Below are positions 5,856-6,879 of a DNA stretch of 6,879 nucleotides, one piece after another. Origin of the DNA: JAFGIN01 sp050301235. GTDB lineage: Bacteria; Fibrobacterota; Chitinivibrionia; Chitinivibrionales; Chitinispirillaceae. Within the stretch, counting starts at the first letter, position 1; the number at the start of each line of letters is the position of its first letter. Location of the stretch: assembly GCA_050301235.1 (NCBI GenBank), contig JBNKZD010000019.1, positions 1-6,879 on the forward strand. Direction: 5' to 3'. A program made the position numbers and the translations under genes. The notes beneath the pieces are model-generated. The model made no database searches and was not told where the DNA came from. It worked only from the letters and a program-made list of their open reading frames with translations.

Positions 5856-6127
5856 TACGGAATTTTTCCTTCAGGTTGTTTTTTTGAATAGTGAAAATAA
5901 AGCGTCATATCAATTGCAACCAGTACAAGGTTAATAATGTAAAGCAAAATTATCCAGTCCCTTGAGTAAAGAATCTTATGAATGATTCCACTTGCATAAC
6001 CCGTGATAACAATTGACATGAATAAAGGGCTTTTGCCACTGACTGTTTTTGTTCGCAGTGCCTTGGCAATTGATACAGGCCAGCTTAGCCCGAAACAGAC
6101 AAGCATCAATCCTTCAAAAATACTCAT
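5855..6127 (-). CDS. Small three-helix membrane protein, PQ-loop/SemiSWEET-like
   Basis: This 90-residue hydrophobic protein has three predicted membrane spans (about 3-20, 33-52 and 58-79) and a charged C-terminus. The stretch LSWPVSIAKALRTKTVSGKS (14-33) has the layout of a PQ-loop: a proline in the first helix, then a K-x-x-x-x-K-T-x-x-G-x-S loop, then the second helix. SemiSWEET sugar transporters have this size and three-helix plan and work as dimers. Here the dipeptide is Pro17-Val18 rather than Pro-Gln, so sugar transport is not established. The gene is tightly nested: its ATG overlaps the dapF stop as ATGA, and its TAA overlaps the rlmI start as TAATG. This argues that it is a real, co-translated gene. 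The substrate and any link to diaminopimelate or rRNA modification are unknown. Confidence 0.72.
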   Translation of the reverse strand: MSIFEGLMLVCFGLSWPVSIAKALRTKTVSGKSPLFMSIVITGYASGIIHKILYSRDWIILLYIINLVLVAIDMTLYFHYSKKQPEGKIP

Positions 6128-6879
6128 AGTGTAATTCCGACAGTTCCATCAAAAACATGTTGCGCCGGGCCGGTCATCAGTACAGGGTCCGATAGTTGCC
6201 CGCTCCATTGAATTTGAAGATCACCACCCGGCAGATGCACGGTGACATTATTATCATGCAATTTATTTACAATCCCCGACACGACACTGGCACATGCACC
6301 TGTTCCGCACGCCTGTGTTTCCCCGCACCCTCTCTCCCATACCCTCATCGCTATTTCTGAATTCGACAAGACTGTTATAAATTCAACATTTGTTTTATTC
6401 GGAAACAGGGGGTGCCTTTCGATCTGTGGTCCAAAGCCCTTTACAAGTTCGTCATCAGCATTATCGGTGTAGATAACCGCATGTGGATTTCCCATCGATA
6501 CCGCAGTAAACTCCATTACTCTGGTTCCAACTGTGATTTTCTCTCTGATTACAGACCCGCTTTTGATTGCGACGGGAATCGACGGTGCATCAAGAACAGG
6601 CGCTCCCATATTTACTTTTATCATTTCGGAATTCTCTATTGCTACCTCTTTAATTCCAGCTCCGGTTTCGATACGGAGGATTTTTTTAACGGAAAGGTTT
6701 TTGGAATGAATATACGAAGCGAGGCATCGAATCCCGTTACCGCACATTTCAGGCTCACTGCCATCACTGTTGATAATTACCATTTTAAAATCTGCGATGA
6801 CAGAAGGTAAAAGAAAAAGAAGACCATCGGCGCCAATTCCTCTGCGACGGTCACATAATGCAGCAGCTTTTATTTTCAA
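6124..6879 (-). CDS. dapF: Diaminopimelate epimerase (DapF), N-terminus cut by the window edge
   Basis: DapF interconverts LL- and meso-diaminopimelate, giving the direct precursor of lysine and of the meso-DAP in peptidoglycan. It is a cytoplasmic, cofactor-independent two-base racemase. Visible motifs, numbered from the edge, are LCDRRRGIGADGLL (8-21), NSDGSEPEMCGNGIRCLA (37-54) with the first catalytic Cys46, SMGNPHAV (128-135), and GCGETQACGTGACA (184-197) with the second catalytic Cys191. The reading frame is open to the last base, so 6879 is not the start. About 20-25 residues, including the usual N-terminal KMHGxGNDF segment, should lie beyond the window. The visible part is otherwise intact. 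The stop overlaps the next start by ATGA, making this the first visible gene of a dapF-membrane protein-rlmI operon. Confidence 0.96.
   Translation of the reverse strand: MKIKAAALCDRRRGIGADGLLFLLPSVIADFKMVIINSDGSEPEMCGNGIRCLASYIHSKNLSVKKILRIETGAGIKEVAIENSEMIKVNMGAPVLDAPSIPVAIKSGSVIREKITVGTRVMEFTAVSMGNPHAVIYTDNADDELVKGFGPQIERHPLFPNKTNVEFITVLSNSEIAMRVWERGCGETQACGTGACASVVSGIVNKLHDNNVTVHLPGGDLQIQWSGQLSDPVLMTGPAQHVFDGTVGITL

Noticed and set aside
1..6879. CRISPR arrays, tRNA or rRNA genes, toxin-antitoxin pairs, phage or defence genes.
   Set aside because: No regularly spaced repeats, tRNA-like cloverleaf or rRNA sequence was seen, and every substantial gene belongs to a housekeeping or envelope family.

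Overview
The window reads as chromosomal housekeeping DNA from a Gram-negative-type bacterium. The cell type is inferred from a diaminopimelate epimerase (a meso-DAP cell wall), an exported TlpA/ResA-like thioredoxin, a Rho factor very close to the E. coli form and a single-subunit HU/IHF-type protein. By eye the DNA is slightly AT-rich, and the intergenic regions are distinctly AT-rich and carry repeats. The lineage cannot be fixed from sequence alone. The gene mix and repeat style would suit something outside the Proteobacteria, for example the Fibrobacterota/Bacteroidota side, but that is a weak inference.

Layout from left to right. Positions 1-109 hold a purine-rich direct repeat and no gene I can support. 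A DUF218/YdcF-SanA-like membrane-anchored protein (110-721, +) comes next, then a 129-bp AT-rich spacer with an inverted repeat and a probable promoter, then an HU/IHF-like DNA-binding protein (851-1195, +). Everything further right is on the minus strand. It forms two transcription groups, read from high to low coordinates.

Group 1 is dapF (cut by the right edge), then a 90-residue PQ-loop/SemiSWEET-like membrane protein, then an RlmI-type 23S rRNA methyltransferase. The three are tightly coupled by ATGA and TAATG overlaps. A 121-bp nested palindrome (4538-4658) starts exactly at the rlmI stop codon and is followed by a T-rich stretch, so it may end this operon. It also looks like a small miniature insertion element, with 19-bp terminal inverted repeats and TTAT on both sides.

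Group 2 is rho, then proC (2-bp gap), then a TlpA-like thioredoxin behind a GTTCA-rich hairpin. A good sigma-70-type promoter lies about 310 nt upstream of rho. This leaves a long leader with a C-rich, G-poor stretch that would suit Rho autoregulation. The tlpA-like gene runs into the HU-like gene tail to tail, and the two coding regions overlap by 17 bp.

I found no strong case for a new multi-gene system. The most notable points are the palindromic element that supplies the context of the rlmI stop codon, the HTH-like tail on a predicted exported thioredoxin, the PQ-loop-like gene wedged between dapF and rlmI, and the long rho leader.
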